Shown in pieces: positions 24,811 to 32,588 of a stretch of DNA of 50,360 nt. Within the stretch, counting starts at the first letter, position 1, and each line of letters opens with the position of its first letter. Made by a program: the position numbers and the translations under genes. A model generated the notes under the pieces. That model was given only the letters and a program-made list of their open reading frames with translations. It was not told the DNA's origin and did not search any database. Origin of the DNA: an uncultured Collinsella sp. (GTDB taxonomy: Bacteria > Actinomycetota > Coriobacteriia > Coriobacteriales > Coriobacteriaceae); NCBI GenBank assembly GCA_900754745.1, contig CAAEEB010000104.1, positions 1-50,360 of the forward strand, in the 5' to 3' direction.

Positions 24811-24851
24811 AAAACCACCACAAAGGTGCCTGTCCCCTTTGTGTTGGTTTT
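24811..24851 (-). repeat. GGGACAGG-loop hairpin, copy 4 (reverse orientation)
   Basis: AAAACCACCACAAAGG (24811-24826) pairs with CCTTTGTGTTGGTTTT (24836-24851), one mismatch. The loop read on the minus strand is the conserved GGGGACAGGCACC core. It sits between the metallophosphoesterase gene and the rplA terminator. Confidence 0.8.
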
Positions 24852-24864
24852 GGCCCGAGATAGC

Positions 24865-24903
24865 AAGAAACCCGGTCCTTCACGAGGCAGAACCGGGTTT
24901 CTT
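24865..24903 (-). terminator. rplA terminator
   Basis: AAACCCGGT (24868-24876) pairs with ACCGGGTTT (24892-24900). On the minus strand it is followed by TTTCTT. It lies 40 bases past the rplA stop and may act in both directions. Confidence 0.8.
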
Positions 24904-24939
24904 TAGCAATGCTTGCTTTGCTCAGGCAGCAACTGTTAG

Positions 24940-25647
24940 TTACTCAGCCAGGAAGTCACGCTGGACAGCGGGATCGACCTTGACGCCAGGGCCCATGGTG
25001 GAAGACACGGAGATGGACTTGACGTACTTACCCTTAGCAGAAGAGGGCTTGACGCGCAGAATCTCGGTGTACAGGGCAGCGTAGTTCTCGACGAGCTGCT
25101 GCTCGGAGAAGGACTTCTTGCCCAGGGGCACGTGGCAGATGCCGTAGCGATCGGCGCGATACTCAACGCGGCCGGCCTTGAGCTCGGAGACCATCTTGGC
25201 GACGTCCATGGTCACGGTGCCGAGCTTGGGGTTCGGCATGAGGCCACGAGGACCAAGGATCTTACCGATGCGGCCAACCTTGGCCATCATGTTCGGCGTA
25301 GCGATAGCGGCGTCGAAGTTGATCTCGCCCTTCTGGATCTGGGCGACGAGCTCGTCGGAACCGATGATGTCGGCGCCGGCAGCCTCGGCCTCGCGAGCCT
25401 TCTCGCCCTCGGCGAAGACGGCAACACGAACGGTCTTGCCGGTGCCGTGGGGCAGAGAGATGGAACCACGGATGTTCTGGTCAGCCTTACGAGTATCGAT
25501 GCCCAGACGGAAGTGGGCCTCGACGGTCTCGTCGAACTTGGCGGTGTCGAGCTCCTTGATGAGCTTGGCAGCCTGAAGGGGGGTGTAGAGCGTGGCGCGG
25601 TCGATCTTCTCGGCAGCGGCGTTATAGCTCTTACCATGCTTAGCCAT
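24940..25647 (-). CDS. rplA: 50S ribosomal protein L1
   Basis: L1-stalk protein that helps release E-site tRNA. The 235 residues contain the signatures [35 protein letters not shown] and [21 protein letters not shown]. Start at MAKHGK (ATG 25647) eight bases after AGGAGG. Last gene of the rpmG-to-rplA minus-strand run; rplJ does not follow, unlike the usual order. Confidence 0.97.
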   Translation of the reverse strand: MAKHGKSYNAAAEKIDRATLYTPLQAAKLIKELDTAKFDETVEAHFRLGIDTRKADQNIRGSISLPHGTGKTVRVAVFAEGEKAREAEAAGADIIGSDELVAQIQKGEINFDAAIATPNMMAKVGRIGKILGPRGLMPNPKLGTVTMDVAKMVSELKAGRVEYRADRYGICHVPLGKKSFSEQQLVENYAALYTEILRVKPSSAKGKYVKSISVSSTMGPGVKVDPAVQRDFLAE

Positions 25648-25764
25648 GTGCATTACCTCCTGTGGTTAAACGGGCTTATGCCCTCCCACATCGTTTCGTG
25701 TGCCCTATTGCACACATATAACGGGCGCCTCGGTCGGGGCACCCGTCATTACCTAAAGAAATCG

Positions 25765-26193
25765 CTACTCAGCGATGGTGACGCCCATGGAACGGGCGGT
25801 ACCGGCGATGATCTTCTTGGCGGCGTCAATGTCGTTGGCATTGAGGTCCGGCATCTTGATCTCGGCAATCTTGGCGAGCTGCTCCTGGGAGAGCTGACCA
25901 ACCTTGTCGGCCTGGGGCTTAGCGGAACCAGACTTGAGGTTCAGCTCCTTCTTGATGAGGTGAGCCGCCGGCGGGGTCTTGGTGATGAAGGAGAAGGACT
26001 TATCCTCGTAGACAGAGATCTCAACGGGGATGATGTCGCCCTTCTTGTCCTGCGTCTCGGCGTTAAAGGCCTGGCAGAACTGCATGATGTTCACGCCAGC
26101 AGCGCCCAGGGCGGGGCCGACGGGAGGAGCGGGGTTAGCGGCACCAGCAGGAATCTGGAGCTTAATGACGTTGGCAACCTTCTTCTCAGCCAT
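25765..26193 (-). CDS. rplK: 50S ribosomal protein L11
   Basis: Part of the GTPase-associated centre. The 142 residues have the textbook [20 protein letters not shown] and [14 protein letters not shown] start and the C-terminal GTARSMGV. Start MAEKKVAN (ATG 26193). It lies between nusG and rplA, in the conserved order. Confidence 0.97.
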   Translation of the reverse strand: MAEKKVANVIKLQIPAGAANPAPPVGPALGAAGVNIMQFCQAFNAETQDKKGDIIPVEISVYEDKSFSFITKTPPAAHLIKKELNLKSGSAKPQADKVGQLSQEQLAKIAEIKMPDLNANDIDAAKKIIAGTARSMGVTIAE

Positions 26194-26313
26194 GGTCATT
26201 CCTTTCGAATCACGAGTGTGAAGTACTTGCTATATCGTAAGCACGCACGTGTTAGAAGCACTCCTGAGATGAGCAGTCACAGAAGAAGCACGCTCGCGCG
26301 AACGGACGAAAAC

Positions 26314-26850
26314 TTAAGCGATGACAGCGACCTGGTTAAAGTCGAGCTCGACCGGCGTCCCGCGGCCGAAGATCATCAGCGTGACCTTGAGCTTGCCAGC
26401 CTCGGTGTTAACCTCGGAGACCTTGCCATCAAAGTCGGTAAGCGGACCATCGGTGACGCGGACGGACGTGCCGACCTGGATATCAACCGAGGTGTGCTTG
26501 GGCGAATCGCCCTTACCGGGACGACGAGTCATCTTGTTGTACTCGTCGCGGGAAAGCGGAGCGGGCTTGCCGTTGCCGCCCAGGAAACCGGTGACGCCAG
26601 GCGTGTTACGAACACACGTCCAAGCATCGTCATCCATCTCCATGCGGACCAGGACATAACCAGGGAAGATCTTGGAATCCTTGGTCTCGCGCTTGCCACC
26701 CTCTTTGATCTCGGTGACGCGCTCCATAGGAATCTCGATATCAAAGATACGGTCCTGCATGCCCATAGTCTCGATGCGATGCTCGAGATCGGACTTAACG
26801 CGGTTCTCGTATCCAGAGTAAGTGTGAACGACGTACCAACGCTTAGACAT
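26314..26850 (-). CDS. nusG: Transcription termination/antitermination factor NusG
   Basis: Binds RNA polymerase and couples it to Rho or the ribosome. The 178 residues show the NGN domain (KRWYVVHTYSGYENRVKSDLEHRI; FPGYVLVRMEMDDDAWTCVRNTPGVTGFLG) and a C-terminal KOW domain (VRVTDGPLTDFDGKVSEVN). It begins three bases after the secE stop. Confidence 0.97.
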   Translation of the reverse strand: MSKRWYVVHTYSGYENRVKSDLEHRIETMGMQDRIFDIEIPMERVTEIKEGGKRETKDSKIFPGYVLVRMEMDDDAWTCVRNTPGVTGFLGGNGKPAPLSRDEYNKMTRRPGKGDSPKHTSVDIQVGTSVRVTDGPLTDFDGKVSEVNTEAGKLKVTLMIFGRGTPVELDFNQVAVIA

Positions 26851-26853
26851 GGT

Positions 26854-27192
26854 TTAGCCCCTCAATCCAGAGAACAGAGCAAGAGCCTCGCCAAAGCCAG
26901 CATCGAGCAGAGCGATGACGACGCCGACGACGATCAGAGAAGCGCAAACGACGACCGAGTAGTTCACGAGCTCCTTCTTATCGGGCCACGTGACACGCTT
27001 CATCTCGGACTTCACCGAGGCGAAATACTTCTTGGTGCGGGCGAAGAAACCAGGCTTCTCGTTCTTCTTGGACTTCGCAGCCTTCTCGTTCTTCTTGGCA
27101 ACGGCCTTCTTGGCCTCAACCTTGGAGTTGGCGGCAGCGTTGTTGGCAGGTGCCGGCTGCTGAGCCTTCTTCTTGTTCTTCTTGTTGGCCAT
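26854..27192 (-). CDS. secE: Preprotein translocase subunit SecE
   Basis: The small clamp subunit of SecYEG. Of its 112 residues the first 60 are Lys/Ala-rich and unusual in length. The conserved core follows: SVKSEMKRVTWPDKKELVNYS, then one membrane helix (VVVCASLIVVGVVIALLDAGF). Start behind CGGAGG. Directly upstream of nusG. Confidence 0.95.
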   Translation of the reverse strand: MANKKNKKKAQQPAPANNAAANSKVEAKKAVAKKNEKAAKSKKNEKPGFFARTKKYFASVKSEMKRVTWPDKKELVNYSVVVCASLIVVGVVIALLDAGFGEALALFSGLRG

Positions 27193-27268
27193 TTGGGTTA
27201 CCTCCGCGCGATGCGCTTATACATGAGTAAACCGTAAGCCCCCAATTGGGAGCTTACGGAATAATGAC

Positions 27269-27344
27269 TGGCACGCCAGGAAGGACTCGAACCCTCAACA
27301 CTCGGTTTTGGAGACCGATGCTCTACCAATTGAACTACTGGCGT
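27269..27344 (-). tRNA. tRNA-Trp (CCA)
   Basis: 76 nt with an encoded CCA end (27269-27271). Acceptor ACGCCAG/CTGGCGT, anticodon loop CTCCAAA with anticodon CCA, T loop TTCGAGT. It lies between rpmG and secE, the usual place. Confidence 0.96.
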
Positions 27345-27357
27345 ATGTGACTAGAGA

Positions 27358-27507
27358 CTAGCGAGTCTCTTTGTGCAGCGTGTGGTGACGGCACCAGGGG
27401 CAATACTTCTTGATCTCCATACGATCAGGCATGGTCGACTTGTTCTTGGTGGTCGTATAGTTGCGGCGCTTGCACTCAGTGCACGCAAGAGTAACTAGAG
27501 TACGCAT
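27358..27507 (-). CDS. rpmG: 50S ribosomal protein L33
   Basis: A 49-residue ribosomal protein, too short for a standard ORF screen. It begins [20 protein letters not shown] and has a second pair [14 protein letters not shown] before the stop. The CxxC pairs make this the zinc-binding (C+) form. Start ATG at 27507, stop at 27358. It is the first gene after the promoter at 27553 and lies just before tRNA-Trp. Confidence 0.96.
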   Translation of the reverse strand: MRTLVTLACTECKRRNYTTTKNKSTMPDRMEIKKYCPWCRHHTLHKETR

Positions 27508-27552
27508 GTATCCTGAACCTTTCATTTCCGCCCCGTACGGGCACGAGTTGGT

Positions 27553-27582
27553 ACTTTATCAGCTCTATATAAGTGCTGTCAA
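27553..27582 (-). promoter_or_regulatory. Promoter of rpmG-tRNA-Trp-secE-nusG-rplK-rplA
   Basis: Consensus -35 TTGACA (27577-27582), 18-base spacer, -10 TAAAGT (27553-27558) on the minus strand, about 45 bases before rpmG. Confidence 0.75.
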
Positions 27583-27721
27583 TGAAAACCTCGAATCAAT
27601 TGGTTCTCGGTGGATCCATTCATATTTGGAACACATCAATGAAGCCAACGAGAGCTAATCGACGGTGCGCCCAGGACCATTGTCGATCCTCTCGACACCA
27701 GCAACGGCTCAATATCCATTG

Positions 27722-27758
27722 CAGAAAAGAACCCGGCACCCATATAAGTGCCGGGTTC
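27722..27758 (-). terminator. tuf terminator
   Basis: AACCCGGCAC pairs perfectly with GTGCCGGGTT; TCTTTTC follows on the minus strand. It lies 30 bases after the tuf stop. Confidence 0.9.
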
Positions 27759-27786
27759 TCTAAGTCAGCTATATCAAAGAGCTAAT

Positions 27787-28977
27787 TTACTCAATGATCG
27801 TGGAGACGATGCCCGAACCGACGGTATGGCCACCCTCGCGGATAGCGAAGCGCAGGCCCTCCTCCATGGCGATCGGGTGGATGAGGTCGCCCTCGATGGT
27901 GATGTGGTCACCAGGCATAGCCATCTCGGTGCCCTCGGGGAGCTTGACCGTACCGGTAACGTCGGTGGTACGGAAGTAGAACTGAGGACGATAACCATCG
28001 AAGAACGGGGTGTGACGGCCGCCCTCCTCCTTGGTCAGAACGTAGATCTCGCCGGTGAACTTGGTGTGCGGGGTAACCGAACCGGGCTTGCAGAGAACCT
28101 GGCCGCGCTCGATGTCCTCACGCTTGATGCCGCGGAGCAGCAGACCGACGTTGTCGCCAGCCTCGCAGAAGTCCATGGACTTACGGAACATCTCGATACC
28201 GGTAACAACGGTGTTCTGGGTATCCTTGATGCCGACGATCTCGACGGGCTCGTTGAGCTTGAGCTCACCGCGCTCGACACGGCCGGTAGCAACGGTACCA
28301 CGGCCGGAGATGGTCATAACGTCCTCAACGGCCATCAGGAACGGGAGGTCGTTGTTACGAGCAGGCGTCGGGATGTACTCGTCGACAGCGTTCATGAGCT
28401 CGCGGATAGCGTCCATCCACTTGGCGTCGCCCTCGAGAGCGCCCAGAGCGGAACCACGGATGACGGGGATGTCGTCGCCGGGGAAATCGTACTCGGAGAG
28501 GAGCTCACGGGTCTCCATCTCGACGAGGTCGATGAGCTCGTCATCGTCGACCATGTCGCACTTGTTCAGGAAGACGACGATGTAAGGAACGCCGACCTGA
28601 CGGGCGAGCAGGATGTGCTCGCGGGTCTGAGCCATGGGGCCGTCGGTTGCAGCGATGACCAGGATAGCGCCGTCCATCTGAGCAGCACCGGAGATCATGT
28701 TCTTGACGTAGTCAGCGTGGCCCGGGCAGTCAACGTGAGCGTAGTGACGGGCAGCGGTCTCGTACTCGACGTGGGAGACGGAGATCGTAATGCCGCGCTC
28801 GCGCTCCTCGGGAGCCTTGTCGATGTTCTCGAACGCAGTGAAGTCAGCCTTGCAGCCCTCGGTCTCGGAGAGAACCTTGGTGATGGCAGCGGTCAGCGTG
28901 GTCTTGCCGTGGTCGACGTGACCAATGGTGCCGATGTTAACATGCGGCTTAGTGCGCTCAAACTTCTCTTTGGCCAT
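27787..28977 (-). CDS. tuf: Elongation factor Tu
   Basis: GTPase that brings aminoacyl-tRNA to the ribosome. Full length at 396 residues. G1 GHVDHGKT (19-26), G2 RGITI, G3 [14 protein letters not shown]4 NKCD, G5 GSAL are all intact. The start follows GAGGAGGG. Downstream of three tRNA genes in the tRNA-tuf-secE order known from many bacteria. Confidence 0.98.
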   Translation of the reverse strand: MAKEKFERTKPHVNIGTIGHVDHGKTTLTAAITKVLSETEGCKADFTAFENIDKAPEERERGITISVSHVEYETAARHYAHVDCPGHADYVKNMISGAAQMDGAILVIAATDGPMAQTREHILLARQVGVPYIVVFLNKCDMVDDDELIDLVEMETRELLSEYDFPGDDIPVIRGSALGALEGDAKWMDAIRELMNAVDEYIPTPARNNDLPFLMAVEDVMTISGRGTVATGRVERGELKLNEPVEIVGIKDTQNTVVTGIEMFRKSMDFCEAGDNVGLLLRGIKREDIERGQVLCKPGSVTPHTKFTGEIYVLTKEEGGRHTPFFDGYRPQFYFRTTDVTGTVKLPEGTEMAMPGDHITIEGDLIHPIAMEEGLRFAIREGGHTVGSGIVSTIIE

Positions 28978-29020
28978 AAAGCCCTCCTCTTAACAGGTCG
29001 TCCCCGGACGGGACTTTGCC

Positions 29021-29062
29021 TTTATACCATAGTGGCCTCTCAACATACTATTGAGAAGCCAC
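29021..29062 (-). promoter_or_regulatory. Hairpin and extended -10 before tuf
   Basis: On the minus strand a 12-bp stem (29032-29043 with 29051-29062) is followed by TGGTATAAA (29021-29029), which looks like an extended -10 for tuf. No matching -35 is seen. The hairpin could end or process the tRNA transcript. Confidence 0.4.
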
Positions 29063-29073
29063 CGTGTTACCTA

Positions 29074-29150
29074 TGGTAGCGGTGACTGGATTCGAACCAG
29101 TGACGCCACGGGTATGAACCGTGTGCTCTAACCAACTGAGCTACACCGCC
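29074..29150 (-). tRNA. tRNA-Met (CAT), elongator type
   Basis: 77 nt including an encoded CCA. It begins GGCGGTGTAGCTCAGTTGG and has anticodon loop TTCATAC. A paired first base (G1-U72) and the general similarity argue for the elongator rather than the initiator. Confidence 0.92.
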
Positions 29151-29153
29151 GGA

Positions 29154-29229
29154 TGGAGCCTGCAACCAGACTTGAACTGGTGACCTCTTCGTTACCAACG
29201 AAGTGCTCTACCGACTGAGCTATACAGGC
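29154..29229 (-). tRNA. tRNA-Thr (GGT)
   Basis: 76 nt with encoded CCA. Acceptor GCCTGTA/TGCAGGC, anticodon stem CTTCG/CGAAG with loop TTGGTAA. Three bases separate it from tRNA-Met. Confidence 0.95.
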
Positions 29230-29239
29230 ACTTGACGGG

Positions 29240-29321
29240 TGGGAGCTATAGGATTCGAACCTATGTAGGCAGAGCCAACGGGTTTACAGCCCGTCCCCAT
29301 TAACCACTCGGGCAAACTCCC
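29240..29321 (-). tRNA. tRNA-Tyr (GTA)
   Basis: Class II tRNA, 82 nt without CCA (CCC follows in DNA). Acceptor GGGAGTT/AGCTCCC, anticodon stem ACGGG/CCCGT with loop CTGTAAA, and a long variable arm. First of the three tRNAs after the promoter at 29384. Confidence 0.95.
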
Positions 29322-29383
29322 AATCGTTCAAGTATCCGCAGGTCCTTTGGTCTTTTGGACCGCCGCCCCCGCGAACGAAGAAG

Positions 29384-29413
29384 ATAATACGATGCCACCT
29401 TGGGGGCTGTCAA
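29384..29413 (-). promoter_or_regulatory. Promoter of the tRNA-Tyr/Thr/Met (tuf) unit
   Basis: Near-consensus: TTGACA (29408-29413), 18 bases, TATTAT (29384-29389), about 60 bases before tRNA-Tyr. Confidence 0.8.
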
Positions 29414-29629
29414 CGAAAACCTCTAGATACACGGGGCCGGGCGTATCTATATACCCTCGACCTGCGGTTTTGCTGAGTTTGGATATGAAGGAAGGTGAAT
29501 TTGCATATAGCGGTGACATTTCCCGAGGTAACACTTTTGCGTAATGGAGTGAGCCTGCAGAATGATTACTTCGATAACGACTCATTTGCACCTATATATA
29601 GGTCGAGACCGAGCTTCCCAGACAGAATC
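29414..29629. other. Intergenic stretch without recognised features
   Basis: About 215 bases between the tRNA promoter and the first hairpin. Short reading frames on both strands overlap the promoter and lack ribosome sites; I see no gene here. Confidence 0.5.
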
Positions 29630-29722
29630 GAGCGTGGATAATCTCCCACTTTTGGCGTGGCTTCGAGCCCAAAGTGGGAGATTATCCACGCTCATTCACT
29701 TAGCAGGAGATTTTCCACGCTC
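29630..29722. repeat. 23-bp hairpin with an extra half-site
   Basis: Arms 29630-29653 and 29671-29693 pair over about 23 bp (GAGCGTGGATAATCTCCCAC and its complement) around a 17-base loop. A third, shorter half-site, GGAGATTTTCCACGCTC (29706-29722), repeats the right arm in the same orientation. No gene is present. Confidence 0.85.
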
Positions 29723-29776
29723 GTATGTCCGGAAATCCTCGCTCGACCAGGATGACTGGGACCGGTCCGGCCTTTG

Positions 29777-29991
29777 TCTCAATCTGTAACATTTAGAGAA
29801 CATTTTCTCCCCTATCTGTTACAGATTGAGATACTACGCAGTAGCCCCGACTTCCGTCTCATTCTGTAACAGTAAGAAAGGTTTTCAGCCTCTTCGTGTT
29901 ACAGATCGAGATATTACCCGCCAACCCGTCTTAACATCTCAATCTGTAACAGCTTGAAGAGAAATACCGGTCTAGATGTTACAGATTGAGA
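29777..29991. repeat. Six 15-bp half-sites, exact 40-bp period, alternating orientation
   Basis: Half-sites start at 29777, 29817, 29857, 29897, 29937 and 29977. Odd ones read TCTCAATCTGTAACA, even ones its complement; the middle pair has one change each (TCTCATTCTGTAACA, TGTTACAGATCGAGA). All five spacers are 25 bases and unrelated to each other. Each odd-even pair can form a 15-bp stem. The array starts 46 bases past the stop of the DUF262 gene. It is not a CRISPR: orientation alternates and no cas gene is near. Confidence 0.93.
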
Positions 29992-30037
29992 TTAAATCGT
30001 TTGGGCCGAATGTCCCCAAGATATTGGCTGGCGGTCA

Positions 30038-31891
30038 CTAGAACTCAATCTCGTCAAAGTCAAAAGCTTTCAAAGTGAGTCCAACGAGCTTGTCTGTGCG
30101 CTCCTGAATCTGCTCGCTGGTCCAGGTATCCGTGTTTACCAACTCGTCGTTCAGGTTCAACCCGTTGCGGTATCCGACGTTCGCCCCGTTCGCATCCTTG
30201 CGGTCTCGCTTGGTCACAAAGGGCATGTTGCTCAGCTTTGAGTTATATCCGGTGATAGTCAGATTTCCAAGCGTATGAACCTGCTTCTCCTGCACCTCAA
30301 TCGCCCTGGAAACGTCGCCGTCCGCAACCATCTTCACCCATTCGTCGGGAATGTTCTTACCTTGGGGAAAGATGTGCTCGATTGTCCAAACGTAGTTTCC
30401 GGAGTCATATCGATCCCAAAGTGGCTTCATCTCCTTCGTAACGCTCGGTGATGCAATAACGGTCAGGATGTAGCGCGTCATATCGGGATTGACATCGTAA
30501 ATCGGCCCTTCAAGACGTTCTTTGAAAGAAGCGTCACTGGCAGACACGTCGACGAGGCGCTTCTTGATGTATTCCGCGGCCGCAATGCCCTTGAGACCCT
30601 CGCTTTCGAGGCTCTCGCAAATACTGATGAAGAGCCTCTCCAGGTCACGCGTGGGAGGCGTATCGGTAAGGTTGCGTCGGACAAAGAAGCAGACAAGGAG
30701 CTTAACAAGAAGCGCGAGGGTTTCATCTTTTAGCTCCAACTGGTCCTGCTTCTTGAAAAGGAACAGCAGCATCAGGTAAGATGCCACGCCCTGCGCTCTC
30801 GAAAGCTCCAAAAGCTGATGCGAAAGCTCGGAATCCGGGCTCTCTTGATCGAGCCCAATGATCTTCGAGTAGAGTGCGGAATTCTCGGTCAGCTCGTCCA
30901 ACACCTTAAGGGCGCCGTCATCGGCTTCCATCCGCTTCTCGTAGATTTTCAGAAGGTTGGAACGTGTGGCAACGGAACCGAGGGGGAGTTGGGAACCTGA
31001 TTCGCCGATAAATGGCTTATTTACCTCCCGGCGGAAGGCATCGTAGTTCTGGCGGAAGAAGCGCTCCTGCGTCTTGTAGTCATCGCCGAGATTGCGGAGC
31101 ACTTCCTGCCAGCGTTCAAAGTAATAGTCGAGCCGTCCGTCATCCACCCCGGCAACCTTGCCGAGAAGCATGTTTTTGATGAGGTCAACGGCGCTCAAGG
31201 GGACACCGCGGTTGTTAAGGGACGCGAACAGGGTATAGGCGTCCGCATGGCTATCGACGGTAATCTGGACCACGACTGCGGAGCACACCAGCTTGCAGAT
31301 ATCAAGCAGGGCATGAACACATTCGATCCCGCTCCCGTCTTCAACTTCCTCGCCCAATCGATCGTAAAAATAGTTGAATGCCTTAGACATCTTTCTCAGA
31401 CCGAGGAACTTCGGCTTTTGCATAACGACGTCTAAACCGATATGTTCCTTCAAGATCCAGCGGTAATCCTCAAGGTTATGATTCTGAACCTGAGGAATAA
31501 CGCGCGTCCTCGACTTGTCGGATTTCAGGATAAGGCGATTGCGCAGAGGGCGGACATCGTCCAGCATCAGGTCATCGTCGATAGAATCCTTATGCTCCAT
31601 AACGCGAGCGTAGATGGCAGCAAGGAGAAGGCTGAGCGTCGTCAGGCGTTGCTGGCCATCGATGACTTCATAGTGAATAGTATCCATCTTGGAATTCACA
31701 GTCCCGTTCACGACAATAAACGAGCCCAGGAAGTATCCGGCATCGTTTTGGGTGATATCGTCATAGAGATTCGCCCAATCGCGCTGATTCCAAGTGTATT
31801 CGCGCTGGTAACGAGGAATGTCATAGATTTTTAGCATATCGGTCGACAGAATATTGGCAACCGTTGGGTCCTCTACGCTATTAATCATCAT
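30038..31891 (-). CDS. DUF262/DUF1524 protein (GmrSD-like nuclease)
   Basis: A 617-residue cytoplasmic protein. The N-terminal DUF262 domain (ParB-like fold, GmrS type) has IPRYQREYTW (25-34) and the nucleotide-binding IDGQQRLTTL (77-86). The C-terminal DUF1524 domain (GmrD type, HNH nuclease) has WTIEHIFPQG (502-511) and HTLGNLTITGYNSKLSN. Known relatives restrict modified phage DNA or act inside larger defence systems. Here both halves are fused and no partner gene is adjacent. Two ATGs (31891, 31888) follow AAAGGA. Antiphage function is inferred. Confidence 0.9.
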   Translation of the reverse strand: MMINSVEDPTVANILSTDMLKIYDIPRYQREYTWNQRDWANLYDDITQNDAGYFLGSFIVVNGTVNSKMDTIHYEVIDGQQRLTTLSLLLAAIYARVMEHKDSIDDDLMLDDVRPLRNRLILKSDKSRTRVIPQVQNHNLEDYRWILKEHIGLDVVMQKPKFLGLRKMSKAFNYFYDRLGEEVEDGSGIECVHALLDICKLVCSAVVVQITVDSHADAYTLFASLNNRGVPLSAVDLIKNMLLGKVAGVDDGRLDYYFERWQEVLRNLGDDYKTQERFFRQNYDAFRREVNKPFIGESGSQLPLGSVATRSNLLKIYEKRMEADDGALKVLDELTENSALYSKIIGLDQESPDSELSHQLLELSRAQGVASYLMLLFLFKKQDQLELKDETLALLVKLLVCFFVRRNLTDTPPTRDLERLFISICESLESEGLKGIAAAEYIKKRLVDVSASDASFKERLEGPIYDVNPDMTRYILTVIASPSVTKEMKPLWDRYDSGNYVWTIEHIFPQGKNIPDEWVKMVADGDVSRAIEVQEKQVHTLGNLTITGYNSKLSNMPFVTKRDRKDANGANVGYRNGLNLNDELVNTDTWTSEQIQERTDKLVGLTLKAFDFDEIEF

Positions 31892-32289
31892 GAGTCCTTT
31901 CAATCACCTTGCTCACAAACGACGGGAAATCCTTGTCGCCCTTGATTTCTCGCGCCGAATTAAATCTAGACTATAGTAATACCCATGGGCTACAGGAAAG
32001 AGCGCCGCGCACGGCGCGCGATCTTTCGAGAGGCAGCATCGGAGCTCTCGGCACCTTGGTCACTTTCCACCCTATCCCAGTTGGAGAAACAAAGCCCAAA
32101 ACTCTAATGGAGACAGCAACTGTAAGCTTTGCTTTTCCTGCTTCGTTGCACGCATTTATGGACATTGGACATCGGTCACAAAACACACATAAATGCAATT
32201 CCGATTTAATTGTTGCATGTTTGTTGCATGAGCTGTTGCATGAAAATGCAAAATCGGGAGCCATACGGCCCCCGACCTGCGAAAACTCA
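31892..32289. other. Gene-poor stretch with phased TGTTGCAT repeats
   Basis: No convincing gene. At 32211, 32222 and 32234 the octamer TGTTGCAT recurs at 11-12-base steps, i.e. on one face of the helix. These sit 50-80 bases from the 3' end of tRNA-Thr(UGU). They could be arm-type integrase sites of a lost element or operators. A GC-rich short hairpin lies near 32008. The rest shows nothing. Confidence 0.55.
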
Positions 32290-32364
32290 TGGAGCCAGTG
32301 ACAGGAATCGAACCTGCAACCCACTGATTACAAATCAGTTGCGCTACCGTTGCGCCACACTGGC
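32290..32364 (-). tRNA. tRNA-Thr (TGT)
   Basis: 75 nt with encoded CCA. Acceptor GCCAGTG/CACTGGC, anticodon stem CTGAT/ATCAG with loop TTGTAA, T loop TTCGATT. Stands alone; a copy of its nucleotides 24-52 lies at 32521-32549. Confidence 0.95.
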
Positions 32365-32463
32365 ACACTTGGCGCTTTCACGCGAAGCCAGTTAAGAATA
32401 AAGGAATTGCGGACGAGGCGCAACAGACCCTTTGACCGACCACATCTCAAAACCCTTCGTCAG

Positions 32464-32507
32464 AACGAATAGTTTTATCTGCTCGCCAGAACCAAAAACT
32501 ATTCGTT
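32464..32507. repeat. 13-bp hairpin
   Basis: AACGAATAGTTTT (32464-32476) pairs perfectly with AAAACTATTCGTT (32495-32507), loop 18 bases. Same arm-loop architecture as the other intergenic hairpins, different sequence. Confidence 0.8.
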
Positions 32508-32520
32508 TTGGCGAGGCCGG

Positions 32521-32549
32521 CCTGCAACCCACTGATTACAAACCAGTTG
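32521..32549 (-). pseudogene. tRNA-Thr(UGU) fragment, possible att site
   Basis: 29 bases match 32313-32341 of the tRNA-Thr(UGU) gene in the same orientation with a single T/C difference (anticodon arm, variable loop and start of the T arm). Neither flank continues the tRNA. Such a duplication is the usual scar of an element that integrates at a tRNA gene. Confidence 0.75.
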
Positions 32550-32588
32550 GTTGGTCAATCGAGAAAGCAGCCCCCATTGAAGGTCTAC

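Noticed and set aside
25132..27237. 701-codon plus-strand reading frame across rplA, rplK, nusG and secE
   Set aside because: Pure shadow of four well-identified minus-strand genes.
29328..29591. 87-codon minus-strand and 65-codon plus-strand frames
   Set aside because: They overlap the tRNA promoter and the tRNA leader and have no RBS.
29777..29991. CRISPR array
   Set aside because: Regular spacing, but repeats are 15 bp, alternate in orientation and no cas gene is in the window.
31909..32324. Reading frames of 117-130 codons around the tRNA-Thr(UGU) gene
   Set aside because: They run into or through the tRNA, lack ribosome sites and show no protein character.
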